A stretch of 64,000 nt of DNA from JBLMYQ01 sp050260055 (GCA_050260055.1 JBLNBO010000038.1:3860-67859), one strand, 5' to 3'; positions 16,975 to 26,615 are shown, numbered from the stretch's first letter. Program-made: numbers and translations. Notes: a model not told the origin generated them from the letters alone.

Positions 16975-17451
16975 ATGAACATCAACATTATCTGCATTGG
17001 AAAAATTAAAGAATCCTACATTAAAGCCGGCTTGGACGAATACTCTAAACGGCTTTCAAAATACTGCAAATTAAATATAGTTGAGCTTGAGGACGAACGT
17101 GTGCCGGAGAAGCTTTCAGAAAAAGAACTTATAATGATTCAAGAAACAGAAGCAAAAAAAATCCTGTCTGCAATTAAGACAGGATATACAATAGCTCTTG
17201 ATTTTCGAGGGAAACAACTTGCTTCTGAGGACTTTGCAGAAAAAATCCAGTTTCTCGGAGTTTCCGGTCAAAGCACAATCAATTTTATCATCGGAGGTTC
17301 AGTTGGTCTTTCAGAAGAAATCAGAAAAACCTCTGATTTTGTTCTTTCATTTTCGAATCTCACATTTCCCCATCAGCTCATGCGATTAATTCTTTTTGAG
17401 CAATTATTCAGATGCTTTAAAATAATTAGGGGCGAAACATATCATAAATAA
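16975..17451 (+). CDS. rlmH: 23S rRNA pseudouridine(1915)-N3-methyltransferase
   Basis: A 158-residue SPOUT-class enzyme that methylates pseudouridine 1915 in helix 69 of 23S rRNA, using S-adenosylmethionine. The family length is about 159 residues. The SAM-binding knot shows FIIGGSVGLSEEI, and the C-terminus FEQLFRCFKIIRGETYHK is almost invariant in the family. The start follows AAAAAGGAAAAA. The gene converges on the HAD phosphatase gene with only 4 nt between stops and no terminator. Confidence 0.96.
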   Translation: MNINIICIGKIKESYIKAGLDEYSKRLSKYCKLNIVELEDERVPEKLSEKELIMIQETEAKKILSAIKTGYTIALDFRGKQLASEDFAEKIQFLGVSGQSTINFIIGGSVGLSEEIRKTSDFVLSFSNLTFPHQLMRLILFEQLFRCFKIIRGETYHK

Positions 17452-17455
17452 TTTT

Positions 17456-18133
17456 CTAGAGCTCAACAGAATTTAAAAATGCTTCAGATAACCTTAAATC
17501 TTCAAAAAGAAAATTAGGATTACACTCTTTTAATTCATCCATTGTGTTATAGCCAGTTGCAACTGCTACACTCCTAACGCCAACTGCCTTAGCACATTCA
17601 ACATCTCTTGGCGTATCCCCTATAACAAAAATATTTCCCTTTTCAAAGCGGAGTTTATACAATTTTTCTGCATTCTCGATACCATTTCTTATTATCTTCC
17701 ATCGTTCAGTTTCTTCATCTCCAAATCCGCCTGTATCAAAATGTATATTCAGATCCGCAGGAAGAAGTTTTAGTCGTGCACCTTTTTCAATATTACCTGT
17801 TCCAAGTATATTGATTCCGCCTTTTTCTTTTATTATTTTCAATATCCCCGGAATATTAGGTGCAGTTCTTATTAAGCAGTCTCCTCTTACGATATCTTCC
17901 AAAACCCTGCAATAAATTTCGAAGAATTCTTTATATATTTTTTTATTAACACCAAATCTTTCACACATTTCATAAAGTATCAGGGTATCTGTTTTCCCTC
18001 CAAGCTTTATTTCTTTGCATGCATCTTTTACCCCGGTCATTATTTCGAAAGCTTGTTCCAAAGCTCTTTTCCCAGCACCTTCACTCTTTATTAGAGTACC
18101 ATCAACATCCCATACAAAAAGCTTATTACCCAA
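17456..18133 (-). CDS. HAD-superfamily phosphatase
   Basis: A soluble HAD hydrolase of about 225 residues. Motif I is VWDVDGTLIKS at the N-terminus, the helical cap contains GKTDTLILYEMCERFG, the second catalytic region is ILGTGN and motif IV is VIGDTPRDVECAKAVGV. Likely a phosphoglycolate-phosphatase-like or nucleotidase enzyme; the substrate is unknown. I favour the TTG at 18133 (MGNKLFVWD), 7 nt after GAGAAGGG, over the TTG at 18151, which overlaps that ribosome binding site. Confidence 0.85.
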   Translation of the reverse strand: MGNKLFVWDVDGTLIKSEGAGKRALEQAFEIMTGVKDACKEIKLGGKTDTLILYEMCERFGVNKKIYKEFFEIYCRVLEDIVRGDCLIRTAPNIPGILKIIKEKGGINILGTGNIEKGARLKLLPADLNIHFDTGGFGDEETERWKIIRNGIENAEKLYKLRFEKGNIFVIGDTPRDVECAKAVGVRSVAVATGYNTMDELKECNPNFLFEDLRLSEAFLNSVEL

Positions 18134-18191
18134 AAAATACCCTTCTCTCAATAAATATTTATACTAATTATACATGAACAAAAGTGTAAAA

Positions 18192-18215
18192 AAAATCCCG
18201 CTTTCGCGAGATTTT
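18192..18215 (-). terminator. Terminator after the flotillin gene
   Basis: 10-bp stem with one mismatch (AAAATC/GATTTT arms, TTTC loop), immediately downstream of the flotillin stop and followed by T residues on the minus strand. Confidence 0.7.
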
Positions 18216-18220
18216 AAAGT

Positions 18221-19726
18221 TTATTCAGTTTTCATTTCAGAAGTTGGTGCAGTTTCTTTTTCTGCCTTTGCCGTTATAGTCCTCTTCGGCGGCTGAACTG
18301 TTATTTGGGGCTTATCTTCCAGATTTTTTGTATACTTCTGAATCATGCTGATTAAGTCTATACCTGTTAATCCCTTAACTGTTTCAGGTAACTGCGACAT
18401 AATGTTAGTTACGTCTTTAGTTATTTTGGAAGCACCACTATCACCTATCATAACAATCTTTTCGGTTTTTGCCAGCGGTTCTGATATACAAGAAGCAATA
18501 TAAGGCAGTTTTTCAATAATCATTTGTGCCATAGCAGCATCATTAAACTGTTTGTAAGCTTCTGCTTTTTTCAGCATTGCTTCTGCTTCTGCCTCTCCTT
18601 TTGCCTTAATAACTTCTGCTTCAGCAAGACCAGCCGCTTTAATTGCTTCAGCTTTTGCAAGACCTTCTGATTTTATTGCTGCTGCCTGGCCTTCTGCTTC
18701 TTTCTGTCTTTTTATTCTCTCAGCTTCAGCATCTATTTCAGTCTTATATTTTTCTGCTTCTGCAGGTTTCTTTATTGTTGCTTCAAGTTCCTTCTCTCTC
18801 CTTAATACTTCTTGTTCTTGAAGTTCGATTTCTTTTTGTTTCTTTACTATTTCAACCTGCATTGCCTCTTTTTGAACTTCCTGTTCAGTGGTATATCTTT
18901 GTTTGTCATAAGACAAATCCGCTTCAGCTTTTTTGGCATTCATTGCCGCTTGATATTCGGCAACCTTTATCTCTTTATCCCTATTTGCTTCAGCAATTTT
19001 TGTTTCTGCAACAAGTTTTGAAGTTTGTCCTGCCTGAGTTGCTTCAGCAGATTTTATATCAGCATCTCTTTGAGCTTCGGCTTGCCCAATAATGGCATCT
19101 CTCTGTACCCTGGCAATCTGTGCTTTACCAAGATTTTCAAGGTAACCGTTCTTATCTGCGATTTCTTTTATTGTGAATGAAATTATTGTTAATCCCATAT
19201 TTGCAAGGTCTGTGGCCGCGAGTTCTTGAACTTTTTGAGCAAACACATCTCTGTTTTGATTAATCTCTTCAACTGTCATATTTCCTACTATTGAACGCAA
19301 ATGGCCTTCCAGAGTTTGTGTCCCAATTCTTCTTATTTCTTCCGTTGAAAGACTTAAGAACTGTTCAGCTGCGGTTGCTATTGACTCTTCTTTAGAATCG
19401 ATTTTTACTTGCGCAACACCATCTACTATAACTTGCACACCTTGGGAAGTATAAGCACTTGAGTTTACATCCAAGGGCATTATTCTTAGAGACATTACTT
19501 TTGCAATTTCCAATACGGGCCAGACAAAGGTTGCTCCGCCTTTTACGATCCTAAAGCCAACTTGTCCTCCGGATTTCAGTTTTCTTTTTATACCTGACAC
19601 TATCAAAGCCTCATCAGGCCCAACCTTTACATACCTTGCTACAAAAACATTTATCAATAATATTACTACTGCAACCATAACAATTCCTGATACTATAGGA
19701 ATCATTATTCCATCAAAACCAAACAT
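18221..19726 (-). CDS. floT: Flotillin-like membrane-microdomain scaffold
   Basis: A 501-residue SPFH/band-7 protein. The N-terminal hydrophobic hairpin is at about 8-30. The SPFH domain (about 35-210) shows YVKVGPDEALIVSG and RIMPLDVNSSAYTSQGVQV. It is followed by the Ala/Glu-rich flotillin coiled coil (about 210-400, repeated AEA and KAEAIKAAGLAEAEVIKAKG). The C-terminus carries the usual Pro-containing tail. Flotillins organise functional membrane microdomains in Gram-positive bacteria. It is co-transcribed with the NfeD-type gene upstream (30 nt gap), the standard yuaF-floT pairing. Confidence 0.93.
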   Translation of the reverse strand: MFGFDGIMIPIVSGIVMVAVVILLINVFVARYVKVGPDEALIVSGIKRKLKSGGQVGFRIVKGGATFVWPVLEIAKVMSLRIMPLDVNSSAYTSQGVQVIVDGVAQVKIDSKEESIATAAEQFLSLSTEEIRRIGTQTLEGHLRSIVGNMTVEEINQNRDVFAQKVQELAATDLANMGLTIISFTIKEIADKNGYLENLGKAQIARVQRDAIIGQAEAQRDADIKSAEATQAGQTSKLVAETKIAEANRDKEIKVAEYQAAMNAKKAEADLSYDKQRYTTEQEVQKEAMQVEIVKKQKEIELQEQEVLRREKELEATIKKPAEAEKYKTEIDAEAERIKRQKEAEGQAAAIKSEGLAKAEAIKAAGLAEAEVIKAKGEAEAEAMLKKAEAYKQFNDAAMAQMIIEKLPYIASCISEPLAKTEKIVMIGDSGASKITKDVTNIMSQLPETVKGLTGIDLISMIQKYTKNLEDKPQITVQPPKRTITAKAEKETAPTSEMKTE

Positions 19727-19756
19727 TTAATTTCCCCCTTTTATATTGAAAATAAT

Positions 19757-20290
19757 TTATAGCTCAACCTCTGGTTTTATTATCACCTCGGCAATATTTT
19801 CCTTAATATCAACAATTACAACCTGCCTTCCTTTCGGAATCTCTTCCTGATTTAAAGATTTTGCAGGAGATGTATATTTAGAGCCGCCAGCAATGTAGGC
19901 TACCTCTCCCAACCCGTCTGATGGAATAGGAGTAATAACATCCGCAATTGTGTTTGTAATACTTTCGTTTGAGATAACACTGTTACTCTGGCACTTATAC
20001 ATTGGAACTACTACTAAGTAAAATATTGCAGCCGCACCTGCTAATCCCATAATTAAAGCAAAGGAAAATACAAAAATTGCTGCCATATTGCTCATAAAAT
20101 GACCGATAGTACCAAACCCGCCAAACAATGTTATAAATGTGGCAATAACAATAGGTTTGAGTGGAGAAATTCCATCTGTTCCTCCATGCCCGATATCATG
20201 CGAATCAATTCCGTCATGACCGAAGAAAACAGCGAAAAGTGAGTAGAATAAACCAAAAGACAAGCATCCAATATAAATATAGAAAAACAT
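19757..20290 (-). CDS. NfeD/YuaF-like membrane protein, flotillin partner
   Basis: A 177-residue protein with membrane segments at about 3-22, 45-68 and 70-97 and a C-terminal soluble part (about 115-177) of the NfeD OB-fold type (DGLGEVAYIAGG, PKGRQVVIVDIKENIAEV). Members of the NfeD2/YuaF group are encoded directly upstream of flotillin and affect membrane microdomains, as here. A short His/Gly/Asp-rich loop (GHDGIDSHDIGHGG) at about 24-37 is unusual and could bind metal. Confidence 0.8.
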   Translation of the reverse strand: MFFYIYIGCLSFGLFYSLFAVFFGHDGIDSHDIGHGGTDGISPLKPIVIATFITLFGGFGTIGHFMSNMAAIFVFSFALIMGLAGAAAIFYLVVVPMYKCQSNSVISNESITNTIADVITPIPSDGLGEVAYIAGGSKYTSPAKSLNQEEIPKGRQVVIVDIKENIAEVIIKPEVEL

Positions 20291-20425
20291 TGAAGAATCA
20301 CCTCATAAATATTCTAACACCACAAAAATCTTTGGTCAATAACGGAGAAAGTATTTTACAAATATTTGAAAACACTGGTGTAATTTGTAAAGTTATACCA
20401 ATCACATATCAATTTATATATATCA

Positions 20426-20454
20426 AAAAGGAACCCTTCTATAGGGTCCCTTTT
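20426..20454 (-). terminator. Terminator after the SerB-like gene
   Basis: Stem of about 11 bp with one mismatch (AAAAGG-ACCC against GGGT-CCTTTT), followed on the minus strand by a T run. It lies 10 nt past the stop. Confidence 0.8.
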
Positions 20455-20463
20455 ATCAAAAGA

Positions 20464-21168
20464 TTATGCTATTAAGTTTAAAAATTTGATTATTTGTTCC
20501 GGCTCATTGTCTTCTGTACAAACATTAAGAATTCTTTTTTCAGACAAAATCATTGGAACAATTTCTGGATTGTTGACGACAATGCAGTTCGGAGCAGTTT
20601 CAAACAATGGAATATCGGATGAAGTATCTCCCGCAGCTAATACAATCTCGTATTTTTCATTTCTTTTGAACGCATCTGCCAGCATAGCTTTGTTGTCAAC
20701 AAGCGAAGGATTTATTTCAATCTCGCCTGTATAAATGCCATTTTCGTATTTCGCTTGCAATCCATAAACATATTTTATGCCAAACTTCTCTTTATATAGA
20801 AGCAGGGCTTCTGCCGGAGCGCCGCTAATTATAGCTGTATTAATACCTTTTTCCCGCAGCATAGAAAACATTAGTCCAGCATGAGAATACAAGAAACTCT
20901 GGTCATCATCTAAAAAACTGTTTGCAGCCGCAACAATACGGTTATGTTCTAAACCCTTTAAGCCTTGAGCATAAATTCTTGGAACTTCAACTGTTAAGGT
21001 GTGATATGGTATTTTGCCTTCACTATAATCCTCATGCAATTTAAACATCTTTTCCTTATAGTGCACAGGAAAAAGCCCTTCACGAACCAGTTTATCCAAA
21101 AACCTAAAAAGCATAAAGCCTTTGGAAACAGTTCCATCCCAGTCAGATAACGCAATACTTTCTTTCAT
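20464..21168 (-). CDS. HAD-IB phosphatase (SerB-like)
   Basis: A 234-residue HAD phosphatase of subclass IB. Motif I ALSDWDGTVSKGFM is at the N-terminus, the helical C1 cap spans about 25-85, motif II is AIISGAP and motif IV is VLAAGDTSSDIPLFE. Related enzymes include phosphoserine phosphatase and the MtnX-type salvage phosphatase. No methionine-salvage or serine genes are nearby, so the substrate is open. Monocistronic. Confidence 0.8.
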   Translation of the reverse strand: MKESIALSDWDGTVSKGFMLFRFLDKLVREGLFPVHYKEKMFKLHEDYSEGKIPYHTLTVEVPRIYAQGLKGLEHNRIVAAANSFLDDDQSFLYSHAGLMFSMLREKGINTAIISGAPAEALLLYKEKFGIKYVYGLQAKYENGIYTGEIEINPSLVDNKAMLADAFKRNEKYEIVLAAGDTSSDIPLFETAPNCIVVNNPEIVPMILSEKRILNVCTEDNEPEQIIKFLNLIA

Positions 21169-21252
21169 TACATACCCTCTCTTTCAAATTAAGCAGCCAT
21201 GCTCTTTACTGCTTCAACAATCCGTCTTTTTTCCCTTCTTCCTTTTTAGTTT

Positions 21253-21462
21253 CTATCTGTTCCTAACATCATTTTGCGGAACCCAAATTTGTTGCGTTTT
21301 ATACCTTCCATTTGCGTATTCTTCATATTGAACTTTTATTAAAGAGTTTTTTCCATCAACCTCTTGAACCGTACCGGAGCGCAACTCTCCTCCTTTTATA
21401 AAATACACATTTTCTCCGCCTTCCTTTTTCCCCTGTTGTAAATTTCCTTGTTGTCTGGCCAT
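21253..21462 (-). CDS. Small conserved-looking hypothetical protein
   Basis: A 69-residue basic soluble protein with a strong AAGGAGG upstream. After a Gln/Gly/Lys-rich N-terminus it has a compact beta-rich core (YFIKGGELRSGTVQEVDG, SLIKVQYEEY, QIWVPQNDV) that looks like a small SH3-type barrel. No family recognised. No signal peptide. Confidence 0.6.
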   Translation of the reverse strand: MARQQGNLQQGKKEGGENVYFIKGGELRSGTVQEVDGKNSLIKVQYEEYANGRYKTQQIWVPQNDVRNR

Positions 21463-21696
21463 GCTAACTCCTCCTTAAATTATTAATAGAGAAATATCCT
21501 AACTTACTTCCTTCCAAACTGTTGAAGAGAATATTGATTATTCTTTTTAGAAAACCAAAAAATATTATATCATCTTAATTCGTACCACTCAATACCTTTA
21601 ACTATGGTTAATTTAAATTAAGGCTATAATTTTATATAAAAATTGAAATTGAATATAACATCTGTTAGAATCCCAATTAAGAAAGGAAGGTGGATT

Positions 21697-22479
21697 ATGA
21701 GCACAAAAATATTCTATTTTTCCGGCACAGGAAATTCTCTTTTTGCAGCCAAAACACTTGCTTCTAGGCTAGAAGATGCAGAAGTAATTTCCATTGCGAA
21801 AGTCATAGGCAAAGATATAGACCTTTCCTGCAATAAGGTCGGAATAATATTTCCTGTATATGCATGGGGCCCTCCAAGAATTGTATCTGAATTTGTGAAA
21901 ACTCTCGATTTAAAAGATAAATACGTGTTTTCTATCGTAACGTATGGAGTGTTTATCGGAGGCCCCCTTATAACCTTAAACAAAATCATAAAAACAAATG
22001 GCGGCAAAATTTCAGCAGGATTTGGAATAAAATTGCCGGGAAATTATATTATCGGATATGGTTCTTCAGGCTCTCCTGAAGAAGCTTTTAAGAAAACCGC
22101 CAATAAATTCATTAAAAAGCTTGATATAATAGCAGAAGTGGTTAAAAATTCAAAAGAAACCGGAATAGAAAAAAATCCTGGTATCGTAAATGCAATTACA
22201 AATAATATACATACGGCACTTATGTCCCATTTAAAAGACATGGAAAAAGGATTTTGGGTAAATGATAAATGTATAGATTGCAAAAGATGTGAAAAAATCT
22301 GTCCGGTAGAAAATATCAAGATGGTTGATGGAAAAAGAACCTGGCAAGGGAAGTGCGAATTGTGTATGGCTTGTATCCAATGGTGCCCAACAGAGGCTAT
22401 ACAGCATGGAAAAGGGACCGCCAAAAGAAGGCGGTATCAGCATCCAGAAATAAGGCTTGAAGAAATGATGAATAGATAA
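21697..22479 (+). CDS. EFR1 family flavodoxin/ferredoxin protein
   Basis: A 260-residue cytoplasmic redox protein. The N-terminal flavodoxin-like domain binds FMN (FSGTGNSLFAAKTLA, IIFPVYAWGPPRI). The C-terminal dicluster ferredoxin has CIDCKRCEKICPV and CELCMACIQWCPTEAI, two 4Fe-4S sites with normal Cys spacing. The start at 21697 (MSTKIFYFSG) follows AAGGAAGGTGG; the 18 codons upstream are not family sequence. Typical of strict anaerobes. The electron partner is unknown. Confidence 0.9.
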   Translation: MSTKIFYFSGTGNSLFAAKTLASRLEDAEVISIAKVIGKDIDLSCNKVGIIFPVYAWGPPRIVSEFVKTLDLKDKYVFSIVTYGVFIGGPLITLNKIIKTNGGKISAGFGIKLPGNYIIGYGSSGSPEEAFKKTANKFIKKLDIIAEVVKNSKETGIEKNPGIVNAITNNIHTALMSHLKDMEKGFWVNDKCIDCKRCEKICPVENIKMVDGKRTWQGKCELCMACIQWCPTEAIQHGKGTAKRRRYQHPEIRLEEMMNR

Positions 22480-22483
22480 AAAT

Positions 22484-22505
22484 AAACCTTGCATATGCAA
22501 GGTTT
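22484..22505. terminator. Bidirectional terminator between EFR1 and prepilin peptidase genes
   Basis: Perfect 10-bp stem AAACCTTGCA/TGCAAGGTTT followed by TGTTTTT on the plus strand. It sits between converging genes. Confidence 0.85.
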
Positions 22506-22509
22506 GTTT

Positions 22510-23379
22510 TTAAAATTTACCTAAACTTAAATACCAGTTCAAGATTTGCGTCCCCCAAATCAAGGCAATTGAGCTTCCAATTACAATAAATGGACCGAAT
22601 GGAATCATATCTTTTCTTCCCTTAATCTTAGTTGCCAATAGAAACACACTTATTACAGACCCCACAATAAAAGCTAGAAACATAGAAAGGATAGTAAGCT
22701 TAAATCCTAAAAACAATCCTATAACTGCCATCAGCTTCACATCGCCCATTCCCATAACTTCAGCTTTCATAATCCATTCGCCTATCAGAACAATAATCAA
22801 AAAAGCAATGAAGCCTGTAAGCAGTCCAAGTCCTGCATCTATCAGAAAATTAGGATTAAAAGCAACAGTAGTAACAACTTTAAATCCTACCATAAAAAAT
22901 TTTAATGTTTTAAGACCTGCAAACACGGCACCAGTTATAAGACCTGCAATTATTAATTCATTTGGAATTATATAATGCTTTAAATCAATAAAGAAAACAG
23001 CCAAAAATATTACTGATAGTGTAAAAACAGCAAGAAGATTAAAAATAGCATCTGATGAAGTAATAGTTAGTGGCCCTAAAGAAACATCCCAGCCAAACCT
23101 GTAGAATATTCCGACAAAAATCAATCCTGTTAACATCTCAATAAGCGGATACCTAATCGAAATCTTTTCTCCACAATGCCGGCATTTTCCTCCAAGAATT
23201 ATGTAGCTTAAAATAGGTATGAGATCATACGGCTTTATTTTATTATCGCAATTTACGCAGTGCGAAGGCTTTACAACTACATCTTCTTCAAGTGGAAGAC
23301 GGTAAACCAATACATTTACCATACTTCCAAAAACAATACCAAGAATGAATATAAAACAATAAGTAATTATGCTTAACAT
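22510..23379 (-). CDS. Prepilin peptidase (type IV leader peptidase)
   Basis: A 289-residue membrane aspartyl protease that cleaves and N-methylates type IV pilin-like precursors. The N-terminal methylase domain keeps both zinc-type Cys pairs (CVNCDNK and CRHCGEK). The two catalytic Asp motifs are IDLKHYIIPNE and GMGDVKLMAVIG. About eight hydrophobic segments. No pilin genes are in the window, so its substrates (competence or type IV pili) are encoded elsewhere. Confidence 0.93.
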   Translation of the reverse strand: MLSIITYCFIFILGIVFGSMVNVLVYRLPLEEDVVVKPSHCVNCDNKIKPYDLIPILSYIILGGKCRHCGEKISIRYPLIEMLTGLIFVGIFYRFGWDVSLGPLTITSSDAIFNLLAVFTLSVIFLAVFFIDLKHYIIPNELIIAGLITGAVFAGLKTLKFFMVGFKVVTTVAFNPNFLIDAGLGLLTGFIAFLIIVLIGEWIMKAEVMGMGDVKLMAVIGLFLGFKLTILSMFLAFIVGSVISVFLLATKIKGRKDMIPFGPFIVIGSSIALIWGTQILNWYLSLGKF

Positions 23380-23475
23380 TTAGCTCCCCCTGTATAAAAA
23401 TTTATAATTGACAATTACTAACTGCAAAGTCCACAAGCACTTTAAATATTTGTAATTTTAATTGCATATTTTCAA

Positions 23476-25134
23476 TTATTTAATAACCGCTCCTGTACTT
23501 GCAGAGCTTACCAGCCGAGAGTATTTTGACAAGTAGCCTTTTTTAATTTTAGGCTCTGGTTGTCTCCAATCTCTTTGTCTCTTTTCCAACTCATCAGGAC
23601 TAACTTCTATATCAATTCTATTCCCAGGAATATCAATCTTGATAATATCCCCTTCTTCTACTAATGCAATCGGGCCTCCATCGGCTGCTTCAGGCGAAAC
23701 ATGCCCTATAGATGCACCTCTGGTGGCACCAGAAAAACGCCCATCTGTAATCAGTGCGACCTCTTTATCAAGACCCATTCCTGCTATTGCAGATGTAGGC
23801 CCAAGCATTTCCCTCATACCCGGACCGCCTTTGGGCCCCTCATATCTTATAATAATCACGTCACCTTTTTGTATTCTCCCATCCATTATAGCTGAATATG
23901 CTTCCTCCTCGGAATCAAATATTCTGGCAGGCCCCTTATGTTGGAGCATTTCCGGAGCAACAGCAGACCTTTTTACAACAGCACCATCCGGAGCTAAAGT
24001 TCCTCTCAGAACAGCTATGCCTCCTGTCTGGCTATGTGGATTTTCAATACTGCGTATCACTTCATTATTGAGCACCTTAGCATTTTTAATATTTTCTCCT
24101 AAGGTCTTTCCTGTGACTGTCATTAAATTTAAGTTCAGAAGGTTCTTTTTTGACACTTCATTCATCACAGCCTGTACTCCCCCAGCTTCATATAGGTCTT
24201 GAATGTGATGGGAGCCTGCAGGTGCAATTTTGCATAAATTCGGTGTCTTCATACTTATTTCATTTACTATATCAAGATTAATCTCTAAGCCTGCTTCATT
24301 AGCAATTGCCGGCAAATGAAGAACTGAATTTGTTGAACAGCCCAGTGCCATATCAACAGTAAGTGCATTTTTAAATGCCTCCATTGTCATTATGGATAAA
24401 GGCCTAATGTCTTTTTCAACAAGCTCCATTACCTTCATTCCAACATTTTTAGCTAATCTGATTCTTTCGGCATAAACCGCAGGAATTGTACCATTACCCG
24501 GTAAAGCCATACCAAGAACTTCGCTCAAACAGTTCATTGAATTTGCAGTAAACATTCCTGCGCACGAACCACAGCCCGGGCATGCATTATCTTCATATTC
24601 ACACACATCCGATTCAGCCATCTTTCCTGCTTTAACAGAGCCAATCGCTTCAAAAACTGAATTCAAGTCGAGATATTTATCGTTTCTTTTTATTGAAAGC
24701 ATTGGACCACCGCTGACAATTAGTGATGGGAGGTCAAGTCTTGCTGCTGCCATAAGCATCCCAGGAACAATCTTGTCACAGTTAGTGACAAAAACCAGCC
24801 CATCAAAAGCATGTGCCTTAGCCATACATTCTATAGAATCGGCAATAATTTCCCTTGTAGCAAGGGAATACTTCATTCCCTCATGCCCCATCGCAATTCC
24901 GTCACACACCCCAATAACACCAAACTCTACTGGTGTTCCACCCGAAATTCTTATCCCTGCTTTAACAGCTTCAACAATCTTATCGAGATGGATATGTCCA
25001 GGAATAATCTCATTCTTTGAATTAACAATACCAATTATAGGCCTTTTTATCTCCTCGTCCGTATATCCCATTGCTTTGAATAAAGAACGGTGTGGTGCTC
25101 TTTCCAGTCCTTTTTTAACCTTATCACTAATCAT
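23476..25134 (-). CDS. ilvD: Dihydroxy-acid dehydratase
   Basis: A 552-residue iron-sulfur enzyme that dehydrates dihydroxy-acids in valine, isoleucine and pantothenate synthesis. Diagnostic stretches are CDGIAMGHEGMKYSL, FVTNCDKIVPGM and ACPGCGSCAGMFTANSMN, which supply the cluster cysteines. The C-terminal region has GPKGGPGMREMLGPTSAI and GRFSGATRG. Length fits the short bacterial/archaeal form. The start follows AAGGAGATATAA. It stands alone, away from other ilv/leu genes. Confidence 0.96.
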   Translation of the reverse strand: MISDKVKKGLERAPHRSLFKAMGYTDEEIKRPIIGIVNSKNEIIPGHIHLDKIVEAVKAGIRISGGTPVEFGVIGVCDGIAMGHEGMKYSLATREIIADSIECMAKAHAFDGLVFVTNCDKIVPGMLMAAARLDLPSLIVSGGPMLSIKRNDKYLDLNSVFEAIGSVKAGKMAESDVCEYEDNACPGCGSCAGMFTANSMNCLSEVLGMALPGNGTIPAVYAERIRLAKNVGMKVMELVEKDIRPLSIMTMEAFKNALTVDMALGCSTNSVLHLPAIANEAGLEINLDIVNEISMKTPNLCKIAPAGSHHIQDLYEAGGVQAVMNEVSKKNLLNLNLMTVTGKTLGENIKNAKVLNNEVIRSIENPHSQTGGIAVLRGTLAPDGAVVKRSAVAPEMLQHKGPARIFDSEEEAYSAIMDGRIQKGDVIIIRYEGPKGGPGMREMLGPTSAIAGMGLDKEVALITDGRFSGATRGASIGHVSPEAADGGPIALVEEGDIIKIDIPGNRIDIEVSPDELEKRQRDWRQPEPKIKKGYLSKYSRLVSSASTGAVIK

Positions 25135-25185
25135 TTATATCTCCTTCCCAACTTTAATGATCAGTTATTAATTAATTTATTATTG

Positions 25186-25752
25186 CTACTTTTTTATTTC
25201 AACATTTAAAGAATTCGTAACAAGAATAGATATATTTCCCCTTGTTATAGGAGTACTTTCAGATATATCAAGATTTTTAAGTATCCCTAACTCATTTGCC
25301 TTTTTTATATAATTATCAGGCCATTTTCCAGAAAGCTTATCTCCATAGCCTAATACCCTAACCATTATTGTAATGGCTTCCGCATATGTTATGTTATTTG
25401 AAGGCTTAAAAGTCTTATTTGAATATCCTTTAATATAACCCAAGCTTGCAGCCATCCTTACTGTAGAATATGCCCAGTGCTTCTTGGGAAGGTCTTTGAA
25501 AGAAATGTTTGAGCTGACTTTAATAGGATTTTTTTCATAACCCATCATTCTGATTATTACTGTAGCAAACTCTGCTCTTGTAATATTTCTTTCCAAACCA
25601 AGATTGCCGTTTTCGTAGCCCTTTAATAACCCTAGCTTAACCATTGCATTAGCCGACTGCTGCTGAATTTGCTCATTAGAAACCTGAGCAAATATTGGCG
25701 TTTGAAATATAAATAAAAATATTACTATAAAACATAAAATTTTATTTTTCAT
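25186..25752 (-). CDS. Secreted SLH-domain protein, three SLH repeats only
   Basis: A 188-residue exported protein with a signal peptide at about 1-22 (cleavage near IFAQ). The rest is three SLH-type modules (NITRAEFATVIIRMMG, NITYAEAITIMVRVLG, PITRGNISILVTNSL) with the usual WAYSTVRMAASLGYIKGYSN motif. There is no cargo domain, so it may cap or compete for wall-polymer sites, or be a remnant of a larger surface protein. It lies 50 nt upstream of ilvD on the same strand, but a shared function is unlikely. Confidence 0.85.
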   Translation of the reverse strand: MKNKILCFIVIFLFIFQTPIFAQVSNEQIQQQSANAMVKLGLLKGYENGNLGLERNITRAEFATVIIRMMGYEKNPIKVSSNISFKDLPKKHWAYSTVRMAASLGYIKGYSNKTFKPSNNITYAEAITIMVRVLGYGDKLSGKWPDNYIKKANELGILKNLDISESTPITRGNISILVTNSLNVEIKK

Positions 25753-26022
25753 AAAAAGCCCTCTCTTCTTCGGTTTAGAAATATTTTAACATATGTAATC
25801 AAAATTACATAAACAAAATTTATTTTTTAATTTTTTTTTAATAATGCCAGGTAAAGTTGGATGTTTCTTTAAAGAAACATCTCCGGAAAACATTACATAA
25901 ACAAATTAATTCAATATCTAATGCTTAGAATATTTATTAGGTTAGATGAATAAACAAATTTTTTTGAGTTATATTAATTTGAGAAAGTAGATTTTTTAAA
26001 TTATTTTTAAGGAGGAAAAGAA

Positions 26023-26511
26023 ATGGCAAAAACAATAGTAGGCGTTTTCGAATCTCACAGAGATGCAGAAAAAGCCGCAAGACTTGTTAAGGATGAAGGA
26101 TTGAAAACTTCAGACATATCAATTATTACAAAGCAAAATGATGATTACAACGATGATAATGCTGGACAAAATTTCTCAATGACTAATGATAATATATCTG
26201 ATGGAGTAGTTACCGGAGGAGTTCTTGGTGGTCTTGCAGGACTTCTTATCGGAGCAGGAACAATGATTGTTCCTGGAATAGGAATTATTGCCGCTGCCGG
26301 ACCAATAACCGGCTTAATTTCTGGTGCCGTTACAGGTGGAATAGTTGGTGGACTTATAGATTTAGGAATACCTGAAAACGAGAGTAGAGAATATGAAAAT
26401 GATATCAAAGAAGGAAAAGTTGTCTGGAGCATGCGTACCGATGCCTCCTACGTAGACAAGATAAAATCAATTCTTAAGAATTGTGGAGCTTTTGATGTAG
26501 AAGCATACTAA
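26023..26511 (+). CDS. YflT/GspM-like general stress protein
   Basis: A 162-residue protein. The N-terminal 50 residues (VGVFESHRDAEKAARLVKDE, SDISIITK) match the general stress protein 17M-like domain. The middle (about 65-120) is a Gly/Ala/Ile-rich double hydrophobic hairpin that probably inserts in the membrane. The C-terminus (VWSMRTDASYVDKI) is the second alpha/beta half. Such proteins are induced by stress in Bacillus; mechanism unknown. The start follows TAAGGAGG. Confidence 0.8.
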   Translation: MAKTIVGVFESHRDAEKAARLVKDEGLKTSDISIITKQNDDYNDDNAGQNFSMTNDNISDGVVTGGVLGGLAGLLIGAGTMIVPGIGIIAAAGPITGLISGAVTGGIVGGLIDLGIPENESREYENDIKEGKVVWSMRTDASYVDKIKSILKNCGAFDVEAY

Positions 26512-26517
26512 CCCTCT

Positions 26518-26615
26518 TCCTTCTAACTTTCCTCTCCCCTGGTCACTCATAGGGGGCATTTCCCCTGTATGACGAATGCTTCGCATCATATCACCCCTTT
26601 CTGAGGAAGGGCTGG
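26518..26615 (-). repeat. Dispersed intergenic repeat R2, copy a
   Basis: On the minus strand this reads CAGCCCTTC...GATGCG(A/T)AGCAT...GGGGAAATGCCCCC...GACCA..GGAGA, matching 53870-53965 on the plus strand in both order and spacing. GC-rich compared with the surroundings. No transposase. A short frame across it encodes MRSIRHTGEMPPMS but has no sign of being a gene. Confidence 0.7.
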